Below the pieces are notes generated by a model. That model did not search any database, was not told the origin of the DNA, and saw only the letters and a list, made by a program, of their open reading frames with translations. DNA of 63,854 bases from an uncultured Paracoccaceae bacterium. Lineage in GTDB: Bacteria; Pseudomonadota; Alphaproteobacteria; Rhodobacterales; Rhodobacteraceae. The stretch covers positions 1-63,854 of the forward strand of contig CALJZN010000068.1 in NCBI GenBank assembly GCA_937983405.1, in the 5' to 3' direction. This document shows, piece by piece, positions 53,369-62,645 of the stretch. Every line of letters begins with the position of its first letter. Positions within the stretch are counted from its first letter, which is position 1. The translations under genes were made by a program, and so were the position numbers.

Positions 53369-54454
53369 GTGACGGCCCGGCTGCGCGCGCTTTCGGGGCT
53401 CGGCGACAAGGCCGCGGCCTGTTTCCTGGTCGAGGCGCCGGGCGCGCGGCTGCTGCTCGACCTCGGGGCGGTGGCCGGGCCGGGCGGGCAGCCCGACCTG
53501 CGCGGCGTCGGGCCGGTCGATGCGGTGTTGCTGGGCCACCTGCACCCCGACCACGCCGCGGGCCTGCCGCTGCGCGCCGCGGTCGGCAACCCGCCGGTGC
53601 ACGCCACCGACCTGACCGCCCGGGTCCTGCGCCTTGCCGATGCCCGGCCGCTGCCGCTGTGCGGGCAGGTGCAGCTCTGCGGCGTGACCGTCACCACCGG
53701 GCGCAACGGCCATGCGCCGGGCGGTGTCTGGCTGCACCTCGCGCTGGGCGAGGGGCTGCTCTACTGCGGCGATCTTGGGTTCTCGTCCGACGTCTACCCG
53801 CTGGATGCGCCGCCGCCGGCCGCGACCGTCGTGCTCGATGCCTCGTCCGGCCTGGCCGAGGCGCCCGCGGGCGGGCACCTCGCGGCGCTTGCCCGGGCGC
53901 TGGCCGCGGCGGAGGGGCCGCTGCTGCTGCCCGCGCCGGCCTGGGGGCGCGGCGTGGAGCTGGCGCTGGCGGCGGCCGGGCTCGGCGCGCCGGTGGCCGT
54001 GGACGCGCCGCTGCGCGCGGCGCTGGCGCGGCTGGCCGGGGCGCCCGAGGCGCTGCGCCCGGGGGCGGCCGCCCGTCTGGCCGCGCTGGCGGCAGGGGCC
54101 GAGGCCGCCGAGACGGCGGCGCCGCGGGCGGGCCTGGCGGTCGTGGCCAGCGATCCGGCGGCCGAGGGGGGCGCCACCGCCGCCTGGGCCGCGCGGCTGT
54201 CCGGCGGCGCGGGCGCCATCCGCTTCACCGGGCATTGCCCTGCGGGCAGCGCCGCGGCGCGGCTGCTGGCCGCGGGCCGCGCCGGCCGGCTGCCCTGGCC
54301 CGTGCATCCCTGGCTGTCCGAGAACCGGGCCCTGCTTCTTCGCCTCGGCGCGCGGCGCGCCGTCGCCGCGTTCTGCGACCCGCGCCTCTACCCGGCCCTC
54401 GGCGCGGCGCTTGCGCCCGCGGTCCTGCCGGACATGGCGGACCTGGCGCTGTGA
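53369..54454 (+). CDS. MBL-fold metallohydrolase-like protein
   Basis: A 361-aa protein starting at GTG. The N-terminal half has metallo-beta-lactamase character: CFLVEAPGARLLLDLGAVAG, then GHLHPDHAAGLPL (HxHxDH motif), with GRNGHAPGGVWL and LLYCGDLGFSSDVYPL (later metal Asp). The C-terminal half is Ala-rich and contains RFTGHCPAGSAAARLL and WPVHPWLSENRALLLRLGARR, resembling the beta-CASP/RNA-processing style of arrangement (CPSF-like). Substrate unknown. It overlaps the phosphatase gene (GTGA). Confidence 0.75.
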   Translation: MTARLRALSGLGDKAAACFLVEAPGARLLLDLGAVAGPGGQPDLRGVGPVDAVLLGHLHPDHAAGLPLRAAVGNPPVHATDLTARVLRLADARPLPLCGQVQLCGVTVTTGRNGHAPGGVWLHLALGEGLLYCGDLGFSSDVYPLDAPPPAATVVLDASSGLAEAPAGGHLAALARALAAAEGPLLLPAPAWGRGVELALAAAGLGAPVAVDAPLRAALARLAGAPEALRPGAAARLAALAAGAEAAETAAPRAGLAVVASDPAAEGGATAAWAARLSGGAGAIRFTGHCPAGSAAARLLAAGRAGRLPWPVHPWLSENRALLLRLGARRAVAAFCDPRLYPALGAALAPAVLPDMADLAL

Positions 54455-55050
54455 CGCCGCCGCCTCTCGCCGCGCTCTGGCCGCAACGGCTCTGGTTCGC
54501 GCGCCACGGCCGCACCGCCATGAACCTTCGCGGGCTGGTGCAGGGCCGGAGCGACCCGCCGCTCGACCCGCTGGGCGAGGCGGATGCCCGCCGCCTTGCC
54601 GCGCTGCTGGCGGGCGCGGGTGTGACGCGGGTGATCTCCAGCGGCCTTCAGCGCGCACGCCAGACCGGGGCGATCGTGGCGCAGGCGCTAGCGCTGCCGC
54701 TGGCCTGCGATCCGCGGCTGAACGAGCGCGGCTGGGGCCCGTGGGAGGGTCGGCCGCGCGAGGCCCGCCCGGCCCTGACCGATCCGCCGGGGGCCGAGCC
54801 CTGGGCGGCCTTCGGCGACCGCATCGCCGCGGCGCTGGCCGAGGCCTGCCGGGACGGCCGCGCCGAGGGGGCGCTTGTCGTCGCCCATGCCGGCGTCTTT
54901 CGCGCGCTGCTGGAACGGCTGGGCGCTGGGGCGGCCGAACCGCTGGCGCACGGGCTGCCGGTGCTGCTGGCGCGCCGGCCGGACGGGTCGGTGTCGGTGC
55001 TGGCCGCCGCACCGACGCCCCGCAATGGCGGGGAACCCAGACCGCCCTGA
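54451..55050 (+). CDS. histidine phosphatase family protein
   Basis: A 199-aa branch-1 histidine phosphatase (phosphoglycerate mutase-like). The catalytic RHG is in LWFARHGRTAMNLRGLVQGRSDPPLD; SSGLQRARQTG (second Arg), ERGWGPWEGRPRE (Glu) and VVAHAGVFRALL (second His) complete the site. Start GTG at 54451 overlaps the preceding stop. It could act on phosphorylated sugars, cobalamin precursors or proteins; no specific assignment. Confidence 0.87.
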   Translation: MTPPPLAALWPQRLWFARHGRTAMNLRGLVQGRSDPPLDPLGEADARRLAALLAGAGVTRVISSGLQRARQTGAIVAQALALPLACDPRLNERGWGPWEGRPREARPALTDPPGAEPWAAFGDRIAAALAEACRDGRAEGALVVAHAGVFRALLERLGAGAAEPLAHGLPVLLARRPDGSVSVLAAAPTPRNGGEPRPP

Positions 55051-55079
55051 CGGGCCGTCCGCCCGGCGGTGAAGGGGGC

Positions 55080-55166
55080 TGGTGCGGTCGAGAAGACTCG
55101 AACTTCCACTCCGGTTAAGGAACAGCGACCTCAACGCTGCGCGTCTACCAATTCCGCCACGACCGC
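55080..55166 (-). tRNA. tRNA-Leu (anticodon GAG)
   Basis: An 87-nt cloverleaf with encoded 3' CCA. Acceptor arms GCGGTCG and CGACCGC pair exactly, the D arm contains GGAATTGGTAGACGC, the anticodon stem CAGCG/CGCTG frames loop TTGAGGT (anticodon GAG), and a class II long variable arm precedes the T arm with GTTCGAGTC. It sits just after the phosphatase gene and opposes it. The long variable arm and GAG anticodon make Leu certain. Confidence 0.97.
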
Positions 55167-55261
55167 ACGCCCTGGCCGGTGGCGAGCCTCATAGCGGCTC
55201 GCCGAGGCGAAGGGAAGAGGGAAATCGGCGGCGCCGGCAGGCGCCCGCCGCGACGCCATCG

Positions 55262-56929
55262 TCACGGATTGGCGCCGCCGCCGAAGGCCGAGATCCCGCG
55301 CAGCGACGGAAGCGCCGGGCGAGGGGCGGCGGCGGCGCGGCCGGCGATAAGGTCCACCGCGGCGCGCAGCAGATCGGTGCGGTCGGGCTGGCCGGGCAGG
55401 AACACCGGCGTCACCCCGCCCGAGATCGCGCCGAGGGCAAGGTCGTACCACTGCACCGCATGCTCGGTGCGGGCGGCGGTGCCGAAGCCCTCGCGCAGGT
55501 GATGCCCGACCAGCTCGGCATAGGGCCTCTGGCCGAGCGCGGCGAGCAGGAGGCCCGAGCCCAGCGCCACATCCATCGCGTCGGTCCGGTAGCCGACCGA
55601 GAGGCAGATCTTGGCAGTCGCGGCCAGCACGTCGGGCACGGCGCCGGCCCGGATCACGAAGTCGGAGGTGTCGCGCAGCACCTCGTCGCGCGGCTTCAGC
55701 GCCAGCGCCGCCACCAGCGTGCGGGTCGCCGGCCCGATCTGGCCGCATTCCGCGGCGATCTGGTCGGGCGTCACGCCGGGCAGGCGGGCGACCATGTCTT
55801 CGCCCTCGGCGATGGCGTAGGTGCGGGCAAGGCAGAACTGCTCGGCCAGCGCGAAGGCGGGGTCGGTCATGCCGGCCAGCGTGACATAGCCGCCGTTGCT
55901 GTTGGTCACGAGCGCGATGCGCGCGCAGTGCGAGGCGAGCGAGGGCGCCTGCACCCCGCCGCCGGGGGCAAGAAAGCCCGGCAGCGCCGGCGCCGAGGCA
56001 ACGGGCTGCGGGGCCGGCGACACCGGCAGCGCCGGGGCGACGGGCAGCGTGGCACTTTGCAGCGGCGGCGCAACCGGGGCGGGGGCCGGGGCCAGGGCCA
56101 CGGTCGTGTCGCGCCCGGCCTCGCCCACCTTGATGCAGGTGCCGCCGGTGCAGGCGAACATCGCGGGCGTCACGTTGAAGGCCTGGAAGTCGTTGCGGCG
56201 GTGCCCCTCGGGCGTCGAGACGAAGACGCGCACGGTGCAGGCGGTGGCGTTGCACCAGAAGGCCGAGCCCGTCACCGAGGTGTCGAGGATGTAGTCGGTG
56301 CGCCCGTCGCCGTTCATGTCGGCCAGCTGGATGAAGCCGTGGCGCTGCATCAGCTGGTCGGCCTCGACGTTCGAGCTGCGCGCGATCTCGACCACCGAAT
56401 CGACCACATCGGGCGGCAGGCCGCCGAAGGCCCCCGCCACCGCAGGGCTGCCACCCAGCATCAGGTCGCGCTGCGCCACCAGCAGGGCGCGGGTGCCCTG
56501 GGGTCCGCTGGCCAGCCGCAGCGCGTCGGGGGCGCCGGAAAGGCCGCGCTGATGCGCCGCGGTGAGCACCGTGCGCTCGAACTCGGTCAGCGCGCCGGTC
56601 GCGGGGAAGCCGAGGAAGGCCTGGTAGGCGGAGATCGCGCTGCGGGTGCGCGGCCCGATCGCCCCGTCGGGGGTGCCGACCGGGAAATTGAAGTAGTTGA
56701 GCGCGCTCTGCACCGCCCGGTTCTGCTCGCGCACCGCCGAGGACACCGCCGGCCGCGGCGCGGCGGCCTGGGGTGCGGGCGGGCGCGGCTGGTTGGCGAT
56801 CGCGCCGCCGATGATGCCGCCGATGATCCCGCCCACGATGGCGTCGCCCGCGCCGGCGATGGCCGGGGCGGCGGGGGTCAGAACGAGCGCGGCGGCCAGT
56901 CCGGTCATTGCAATCCGTGTCGGGATCAT
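55262..56929 (-). CDS. exported peptidoglycan-binding-domain protein
   Basis: A 555-aa secreted protein. Signal peptide [20 protein letters not shown] (cleaved near AIAGAG), then a glycine-zipper stretch [18 protein letters not shown]. Residues about 70-125 form a PG_binding_1-type repeat ([41 protein letters not shown]). A middle region with two-Cys pairs (WCNATAC, CTGGTC) and [14 protein letters not shown] follows, then a Pro/Ala linker and a helical C-terminal domain ([20 protein letters not shown]). Likely periplasmic, bound to cell wall; function unknown. Divergent from lipB. Confidence 0.8.
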   Translation of the reverse strand: MIPTRIAMTGLAAALVLTPAAPAIAGAGDAIVGGIIGGIIGGAIANQPRPPAPQAAAPRPAVSSAVREQNRAVQSALNYFNFPVGTPDGAIGPRTRSAISAYQAFLGFPATGALTEFERTVLTAAHQRGLSGAPDALRLASGPQGTRALLVAQRDLMLGGSPAVAGAFGGLPPDVVDSVVEIARSSNVEADQLMQRHGFIQLADMNGDGRTDYILDTSVTGSAFWCNATACTVRVFVSTPEGHRRNDFQAFNVTPAMFACTGGTCIKVGEAGRDTTVALAPAPAPVAPPLQSATLPVAPALPVSPAPQPVASAPALPGFLAPGGGVQAPSLASHCARIALVTNSNGGYVTLAGMTDPAFALAEQFCLARTYAIAEGEDMVARLPGVTPDQIAAECGQIGPATRTLVAALALKPRDEVLRDTSDFVIRAGAVPDVLAATAKICLSVGYRTDAMDVALGSGLLLAALGQRPYAELVGHHLREGFGTAARTEHAVQWYDLALGAISGGVTPVFLPGQPDRTDLLRAAVDLIAGRAAAAPRPALPSLRGISAFGGGANP

Positions 56930-57001
56930 CGACTCACTCCATCGGAATCGGCGCCCAGACCGGGCGCGCAATGGCGCAAGGGTAACAGGCGGAGGCCCAG
57001 G

Positions 57002-57718
57002 ATGCACATGAATAGTGACGCCGGGCGCCCCCCCGCGGGGCCCGAGTGGCGCGTGCTGCCGGGCCTTTCGCCCTACCCCGACACCCTTGCGGCGATGGAG
57101 GCGCATGTCGCGGCCATGGCCGCGGGACAGGCGGGCGAGGCCGTGTGGCTTCTCGAACACCCGCCGCTCTACACCGCCGGAACCTCGGCGCGCGACGCCG
57201 ACCTGTTGGCGCCCGGGCGCTTTCCGGTCTATCGCCCCGGGCGCGGCGGGCAGTTCACCTATCACGGGCCGGGGCAGCGGGTGGTCTATGTCATGCTCGA
57301 CCTCACCGCGCGCGGCCGCGACGTGCGCCGCTTCGTCTGCGCGCTGGAGGCCTGGGTGATCGCGGCGCTGGCCGAGTTCAACGTGACGGGCGAGCGGCGG
57401 GCGGGCCGCGTCGGCGTCTGGGTCGCCCGCCCCGACAAGCCGCCGTTGCCCGACGGCACCGGCCGCGAGGACAAGATCGCCGCCATCGGCGTGAAGCTGC
57501 GGCGCTGGATCAGCCTTCACGGGCTTGCGGTGAACGTCGAGCCCGACCTTTCGCACTACGACGGCATCGTGCCCTGCGGGATCGCGGGACACGGGGTCAC
57601 GAGCCTTGTCGACCTCGGCCTGCCGGTGACGATGGGCGACCTCGACGCGGCGTTGGCGGCGACATTCCCGCGCATCTTCGGCGCGGCGCCGGTCGACGCC
57701 TGCGCGCATGGGGGCTAG
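57002..57718 (+). CDS. lipB: lipoyl(octanoyl) transferase LipB
   Basis: A 238-aa octanoyltransferase that moves octanoate from acyl carrier protein to lipoyl domains. The conserved patch [15 protein letters not shown], the catalytic Lys in [22 protein letters not shown], and the catalytic Cys in [15 protein letters not shown] are all present. Full length. Start ATG at [10 protein letters not shown], with in-frame ATG two codons on as the alternative. Confidence 0.95.
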   Translation: MHMNSDAGRPPAGPEWRVLPGLSPYPDTLAAMEAHVAAMAAGQAGEAVWLLEHPPLYTAGTSARDADLLAPGRFPVYRPGRGGQFTYHGPGQRVVYVMLDLTARGRDVRRFVCALEAWVIAALAEFNVTGERRAGRVGVWVARPDKPPLPDGTGREDKIAAIGVKLRRWISLHGLAVNVEPDLSHYDGIVPCGIAGHGVTSLVDLGLPVTMGDLDAALAATFPRIFGAAPVDACAHGG

Positions 57719-57906
57719 GCCCGTCGTCGCCCCGCGTCCGGCGCGCAGCGCGGCGATCCCGCCGGCCGGCCCCTGCGACGATTTTGAGAGGCCGGCGCGG
57801 CAGCCCGGCGTTGCCGAGGGCGACGGGAGGCGATAGAAACCGGGGGTGGAACCGGGGGCAGAGGCGGCGAAGGCAGCCCTGCCCGAGACAACCTTTCGGG
57901 GGCAGC

Positions 57907-59580
57907 ATGGCGGACGCAGCCGTTCACGGCGACGGTCACGAGGACAGCCGCGGGTTCTTCACCCGCTGGTTCATGTCCACCAATCACAAGGACATCGGCA
58001 TCCTCTATCTCTTCACGGCCGGCGTCGTCGGCTTCATCTCGGTGGCGTTCACGGTCTACATGCGGATGGAGCTTATGGAGCCCGGGGTGCAGTACATGTG
58101 CCTCGAGGGCGCGCGGCTGACTGCGGCCGCGGCGGCCGACTGCACGCCCAACGGGCATCTGTGGAACGTGATCGTCACCGCCCACGGCATCCTGATGATG
58201 TTCTTCGTCATCATCCCGGCGCTGTTCGGCGGCTTCGGCAACTACTTCATGCCGCTGATGATCGGCGCGCCCGACATGGCGTTTCCGCGGCTGAACAACC
58301 TCAGCTACTGGCTGTTCGTCGCAGGCTCCGCGCTGGCCGTTGCCTCGCTTTTCGCGCCGGGCGGAAACGGCCAGACGGGCTCGGGCGTGGGCTGGGTGCT
58401 CTACCCGCCGCTCTCGACGCGCGAACAGGGTTTCTCGATGGACCTCGCGATCTTTGCGGTCCACCTGTCGGGGGCCTCGTCGATCCTGGGCGCGATCAAC
58501 ATCATCACGACCTTCCTGAACATGCGCGCGCCGGGCATGACGCTGCACAAGGTGCCGCTGTTCGCCTGGTCGATCTTCGTCACCGCCTGGATGATCCTGC
58601 TTGCGCTGCCGGTGCTGGCGGGCGCGATCACCATGCTGCTGACCGACCGCAACTTCGGCACCACCTTCTTCGACCCCGCCGGCGGCGGCGACCCGGTGCT
58701 CTACCAGCACATCCTGTGGTTCTTCGGCCATCCCGAGGTCTACATCGTGATCGTGCCGGGCTTCGGCATCATCAGCCACGTCATCGCCACCTTCGCGCGC
58801 AAGCCGATCTTCGGCTATCTGCCGATGGTCTACGCCATGGTCGCGATCGCGGTGCTGGGCTTCGTGGTCTGGGCGCACCACATGTACACCGTGGGGATGA
58901 GCCTGACGCAGCAGAGCTACTTCATGCTTGCCACGATGGTCATCGCGGTGCCCACGGGGATCAAGATCTTCTCCTGGATCGCCACGATGTGGCGCGGCTC
59001 GGTCACGTTCGAGACGCCGATGCTCTGGGCGTTCGGCTTCCTGTTCCTTTTCACCGTGGGCGGGGTCACCGGCATCGTGCTCAGCCAGGCGCCGGTGGAC
59101 CGCGTCTATCACGACACCTACTTCGTGGTGGCCCACTTCCACTATGTGATGAGCCTAGGCGCCGTGTTTGCCCTGTTCGCGGGTATCTACTACTGGATCG
59201 GCAAGATGTCGGGCCGGCAGTATCCCGAGTGGGCGGGCAAGCTGCATTTCTGGACGATGTTCGTGGGTTCGAACCTCACGTTCTTCCCGCAGCACTTCCT
59301 CGGCCGGCAGGGGATGCCGCGGCGCTACATCGACTATCCCGAGGCCTTCGCCGTCTGGAACTACATCTCCTCGATCGGCGCCTTCATCTCGTTCGCGTCC
59401 TTCTTGTTCTTCCTCGGGGTGATCTATTACACCCTGACCCGGGGCGCGCGGGTGACGCAGAACAACTACTGGAACGAACACGCCGACACGCTGGAGTGGA
59501 CGCTGCCCTCGCCGCCGCCCGAACACACCTTCGAGACGCTGCCCAAGCCCTCGGACTGGGACCGCCGGCACGCCCACTGA
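57907..59580 (+). CDS. ctaD: cytochrome c oxidase subunit I (aa3 type)
   Basis: A 557-aa, twelve-helix catalytic subunit that reduces O2 to water and pumps protons. Metal and pathway residues are visible: heme a His in [11 protein letters not shown]-channel [11 protein letters not shown]; CuB and cross-linked Tyr region [10 protein letters not shown]; CuB His pair WAHHMYT; K-channel Lys in PTGIKIFSW; and heme a3/heme a His in HFHYV. The N-terminus [15 protein letters not shown] is universal. No other oxidase subunit genes adjoin it, as in Rhodobacter, where ctaD lies apart from ctaCBGE. Confidence 0.97.
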   Translation: MADAAVHGDGHEDSRGFFTRWFMSTNHKDIGILYLFTAGVVGFISVAFTVYMRMELMEPGVQYMCLEGARLTAAAAADCTPNGHLWNVIVTAHGILMMFFVIIPALFGGFGNYFMPLMIGAPDMAFPRLNNLSYWLFVAGSALAVASLFAPGGNGQTGSGVGWVLYPPLSTREQGFSMDLAIFAVHLSGASSILGAINIITTFLNMRAPGMTLHKVPLFAWSIFVTAWMILLALPVLAGAITMLLTDRNFGTTFFDPAGGGDPVLYQHILWFFGHPEVYIVIVPGFGIISHVIATFARKPIFGYLPMVYAMVAIAVLGFVVWAHHMYTVGMSLTQQSYFMLATMVIAVPTGIKIFSWIATMWRGSVTFETPMLWAFGFLFLFTVGGVTGIVLSQAPVDRVYHDTYFVVAHFHYVMSLGAVFALFAGIYYWIGKMSGRQYPEWAGKLHFWTMFVGSNLTFFPQHFLGRQGMPRRYIDYPEAFAVWNYISSIGAFISFASFLFFLGVIYYTLTRGARVTQNNYWNEHADTLEWTLPSPPPEHTFETLPKPSDWDRRHAH

Positions 59581-59624
59581 CGCGACTGGCCCCCCCGGCC
59601 CCACGGGCCCCGGAGGAATCCGGG

Positions 59625-59735
59625 GCCTTCGCCGTTGCGGAAAGGGGCCTTCCCCGTTCCGGCAACCGGTGTTCGCCGTTGCGGCAAGGGGCCTTCGCCC
59701 TTCCGGCAAGCAGACGCCTCTCCCCCTTTCGGCAG
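59625..59735 (+). repeat. five degenerate 22-bp tandem repeats after ctaD
   Basis: Units at 59625, 59647, 59669, 59691 and 59713 share GCCTTCGCCGTTGCGGCAAGGG with substitutions; TTCGCC and GGCAAG pair loosely, giving possible hairpins. It lies in the 181-base ctaD to DUF2244 gap and may serve as terminator. Confidence 0.75.
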
Positions 59736-59761
59736 CGCCCCCGGCGGAGTATCCTGCCGCG

Positions 59762-60256
59762 ATGCCCTACCAGTGGTTTCCCCCCTCGGAGAACGGCGAC
59801 GGCACGCGCGTCGTGCTCTGGCCGCACCGGTCGCTGCCGCCGACGGGCTTTGCGGCCTTCATCGTCATCACCGCGGCGCTGCTGGCGCTCCCGCTGCTCG
59901 CCGTCCTCGGCACGCCCGTGGTCTGGGCCGTTCTGCCCTTCGCGGTGCTGGCGACAGGGGGCGTCTGGGTGGCGCTGCGCCGGAACGCCGCCGAGGCAGG
60001 GGGGCTGAGCGAGGAGCTGCGGCTTGCGCGCGACCGGATCGAGATCGTCCGGCGCACGCCGGGCGGGGGGCGGCAGGACTGGGCGGCAAACCCGCACTGG
60101 GTGCGGCTGACCCTGCATCCCAGCGGCGGACCGGTCGAGAACTATCTCACCCTGCGCGGCGGCGGCCGGGAGGTGGAGCTTGGCGCCTTCCTCAGCCCGC
60201 AAGAGCGGGTCGCCCTGCACGATGCGCTCGCGCGCGCGCTCGCGCAGCTGCGCTAG
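59762..60256 (+). CDS. DUF2244 family membrane protein
   Basis: A 164-aa protein with two adjacent helices (GFAAFIVITAALLALPLLAVLG, VVWAVLPFAVLATGGVWVALRR) and a C-terminal cytosolic strand-rich domain (RIEIVRRTPGGG, WVRLTLHPSGGPVENYLTLRG). Recognised as DUF2244, widespread in alphaproteobacteria and often near cytochrome oxidase genes. Function unknown. Confidence 0.85.
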   Translation: MPYQWFPPSENGDGTRVVLWPHRSLPPTGFAAFIVITAALLALPLLAVLGTPVVWAVLPFAVLATGGVWVALRRNAAEAGGLSEELRLARDRIEIVRRTPGGGRQDWAANPHWVRLTLHPSGGPVENYLTLRGGGREVELGAFLSPQERVALHDALARALAQLR

Positions 60257-60399
60257 GCGCCCCGACCACCGGCCCGCGACCCGCCTCGTCGAGGGGGCGC
60301 ACCTGGAGCGCGGACCGCCCGGCGACCTGCGCGAACGCGCGTCCGGCATTGGCGGCGGGCAGCACGCTCGGCGCGCCGGGCAGGCACCCGCGCGGCCGC

Positions 60400-61260
60400 A
60401 CGGCGCGGACTCCGGTTGCAGCGTGACGTGGCCGATGCCGAAGTCGTGCTCCAGATCGTCGGCGACCGAACCGATGAAGGCGTCGGCGTCGGCGCCCTGC
60501 CAGACGACATGCGCCGCCAGCGCCGTGCGCGTGGTCGAGAGGGCCCAGATGTGCAGGTCGTGCACGTCGCTCACGCCCGGCCGGCCGCCGATCGCGGCCG
60601 CAACCGCCTGCCGGTCGATGCCGTCGGGCACGCCGTCCAGCCCCGGCCGGAGCGCGGCGCGCAGCAGACCCAAGGCCGTGGCGGCGATCAGGACGGAAAC
60701 GGCGATGGCGACCGCCGGATCGGGCCAGTGCCAGCCGGCAGCAGGATCCCGGCCGCCGCCAGCACCACCGCCCCCGACGCCGCGGCATCGGCCGCCAAGT
60801 GCAGATAGGCGCCCCTGGCGTTCAGGTCGTGCCTCTGCGACCTGACGAACAGGACCGCCGAGGCGGTATTGACGCTGATCCCCGCCAGCGCGACCAGCAG
60901 GATGGTCAGCCCCGGAACCTCCACCACGGTCTGGAACCGTTGTGCGGCTTCCCATGCTACCACGACGACGCCGATCAGGATCGCGACAGCATTCAGCATG
61001 GCGGCAAGGATCGTCGCCCGGCCGTAGCCGGAGGTGTGGCGCGCATTGCCCGCGCGGCGCGCCAGCACCGCCGCCCCTCAGGCGATCAGCAGGCCCGCGA
61101 CATCGACCATGGTGTGCGCGGCACCGGCCAGCAGCGCCAGCGATCCGGTCAGAAGGCCAGCCGTCGCTTCGACGACCACATAGGCGGCGTTCAGCCCCAC
61201 CGCCCAGCGAAACGCCGGGCCAAGGTCGGCCGGCGGCGGATGCGCGTGGGGGTGCGGCAT
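60400..61260 (-). pseudogene. cation diffusion facilitator (zinc-type) transporter, disrupted twice
   Basis: CDF protein sequence is spread over two frames. The His-rich N-terminus HPHAHPPPADLG and helices (RWAVGLNAAYVVVEATAGLL, LLAGAAHTMVDVAGLLIA) stop at TGA 61078-61080, where homologues carry Trp. The frame then continues (GAAVLARRAGNARHTSGYG, NAVAILIGVVVVAWEAAQRF, LHLAADAAASGAVVLAAAGIL). A one-base change near 60740 then shifts to the frame with WHWPDPAVAIAVSVLIAATAL and VSDVHDLHIWALSTTRTALAAH. The usual first metal Asp of LLxDAxH is Gly here. The remaining 60257-60399 holds nothing recognisable. Nonfunctional as it stands. Confidence 0.85.
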
Positions 61261-61263
61261 CGG

Positions 61264-61668
61264 TCAGGTCTTGCGGCGGAGCGTGCCGGAAAGGTCGGTC
61301 GCGCCGGCGAGGGTGTTGAAGATCGTCCCGTATTTCTGCAGGTTGCGGTGCAGCAGGTCGATCCGCGCGTCGCTCTCGTCGCTGTCCACCACGATCTCGT
61401 AGTCGATGCGCACCATCTTCGGCGGGCTGTCCTGGCGCAGCCCGTACAGGGCGACCTCGATGCCGCGCAGATCGAAGCCCAGCATCGGGATCATCCGCTC
61501 GGTGCCCTTCAGGATGCAGGCGGCGAGGCTTGCCAGCAGCATCTCGGCCGGGTTGAAGGCATCCGCCCGACCCGCAAGGTCGGTGTCAAGGACGATGCGG
61601 GCCGCCTTGGTGGTGGCCTCGGACCCGTGGCTGTCGATGCGGCGGGCCGCAACGCGATAGTCGAGCAT
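61264..61668 (-). CDS. OsmC-family protein with one catalytic Cys
   Basis: A 134-aa OsmC/Ohr-fold protein (FNPAEMLLASLAACILKGTERMI). OsmC peroxidases use two Cys; the first is present in LAACILKG, but where a second (usually CPVxxTL) is expected the sequence reads KYGTIFNTLAGATDL. A classical peroxidase cycle is therefore doubtful; a thiol-binding or YhfA-like role is more likely. It lies 26 bases after the rhodanese gene and three bases before the broken CDF gene in the metal operon. Confidence 0.85.
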   Translation of the reverse strand: MLDYRVAARRIDSHGSEATTKAARIVLDTDLAGRADAFNPAEMLLASLAACILKGTERMIPMLGFDLRGIEVALYGLRQDSPPKMVRIDYEIVVDSDESDARIDLLHRNLQKYGTIFNTLAGATDLSGTLRRKT

Positions 61669-61694
61669 CCCGTCTCCCCCCTTTTCCGCCCCGG

Positions 61695-62156
61695 TCAGCA
61701 GCAGCCCGGGGCGGCCGGGCCGCAACAGGCCGCCGCGCCCGCGGGCGCCGGGGCGGCCGCAGCGCCGCCGCAGCAGGACGATGCCGCCGCGGACCCCGCC
61801 GCCGCGGCGGCCGAACCGGTCGCCGGAAAGCCCCGCGCCACCCAGCGGGCGATGCCGGGCTTCATGTTCATCACGCGGGTATAGCCCTGATACATCAGGA
61901 AATAGGTCGCCTTGAGGCTGCGCTGGCCGACCGCGCAGGCGAGGATCACGTCGCGGTCGCGCGGGATCTCCTGCCAGCGGTCCTCGAATGCGCTGAGCGG
62001 GATGTTGACCACCTCGCAGCCGGCATAGCCCACCTGCGCCACTTCGTCGGGCTCGCGCACATCGACCAGAAGCGCCCCCTCGTGCAGCAGCCGCTGCGCC
62101 GTGGTCGGGCAGATCTCGCGGGCTTCGGGCAGGTCCTTCCGGAGGGTCTCGGTCAT
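61695..62156 (-). CDS. rhodanese-domain protein with cysteine-rich tail
   Basis: A 153-aa single rhodanese domain. Sulfur-transfer loop is ILACAVGQRSLKATYFL with catalytic Cys in the CAVGQRS loop; N-terminal LVDVREPDEVAQVGYAG is typical. The C-terminus departs from the family: an Ala-rich linker then CCGG, CCGP and a terminal GCC, six Cys in three pairs, which could bind thiophilic metals such as As, Hg or Cu. It follows DUF2798 by 11 bases in the operon. Confidence 0.88.
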   Translation of the reverse strand: MTETLRKDLPEAREICPTTAQRLLHEGALLVDVREPDEVAQVGYAGCEVVNIPLSAFEDRWQEIPRDRDVILACAVGQRSLKATYFLMYQGYTRVMNMKPGIARWVARGFPATGSAAAAAGSAAASSCCGGAAAAPAPAGAAACCGPAAPGCC

Positions 62157-62167
62157 CGGGCGTCCTT

Positions 62168-62398
62168 TCAGGGTTTCAGGCCCAGCAGCGCCGCGGCCAG
62201 CCGCCGGGCGATGGGGGCGAGGAAGAAGATCACGGGAACCGCGACGACATAGGCGATGGCGAAGGCCCGCGCCCAGGCGGCAACGAAGCCCGGGGCGAAG
62301 CCGATGTTCGCCGCGGTGACGACGAAGGTCATCAGAACCACCATCATCGCGCCCATCACGAGCGAAAAGACAAGGTGGAGTTTCATCTGGGGCGCCAT
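62168..62398 (-). CDS. DUF2798 family membrane protein
   Basis: A 76-aa protein with two helices (LHLVFSLVMGAMMVVLMTFVVTA; WARAFAIAYVVAVPVIFFLAPIARR). The pattern, with the ending ARRLAAALLG, is DUF2798. Start may be MAPQMKLHLV or the Met four residues later. Four bases separate it from the thioredoxin gene. Function unknown. Confidence 0.8.
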   Translation of the reverse strand: MAPQMKLHLVFSLVMGAMMVVLMTFVVTAANIGFAPGFVAAWARAFAIAYVVAVPVIFFLAPIARRLAAALLGLKP

Positions 62399-62402
62399 CG
62401 GG

Positions 62403-62633
62403 TCAGCCCAGCCAGGCGCGGACCTGATCGGGCGACGGCACCGAGCCCTTGTGCACGACCTTGCCGCCGATCACGACCGCGGGCGTGGTCATCACGCCGA
62501 AGCCCACGATCTGGCGCATGTCCTCGATCTTCTCGACCTGCACCTGCACGCCGGTTTCGCCGGCCACGCGGCCGATCAGATCGGCCGTCGCCTTGCATTT
62601 GGCGCAGCCGGGGCCGAGCACCTTGATCTCCAT
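62403..62633 (-). CDS. small thioredoxin-family protein (redox-active disulfide type)
   Basis: A 76-aa mini-thioredoxin with CxxC in LGPGCAKCKATADLI and the cis-Pro segment VMTTPAVVIGG. Such proteins accompany metal permeases and ArsR regulators and may reduce or deliver thiol-bound metals. It is 12 bases after the permease gene. Confidence 0.9.
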   Translation of the reverse strand: MEIKVLGPGCAKCKATADLIGRVAGETGVQVQVEKIEDMRQIVGFGVMTTPAVVIGGKVVHKGSVPSPDQVRAWLG

Positions 62634-62645
62634 CGGAGTATCCCT

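Noticed and set aside
61078-61080. TGA in the CDF gene as selenocysteine or a programmed stop
   Set aside because: Homologues carry Trp, there is no SECIS-like hairpin noticed, and a second frameshift lies downstream.
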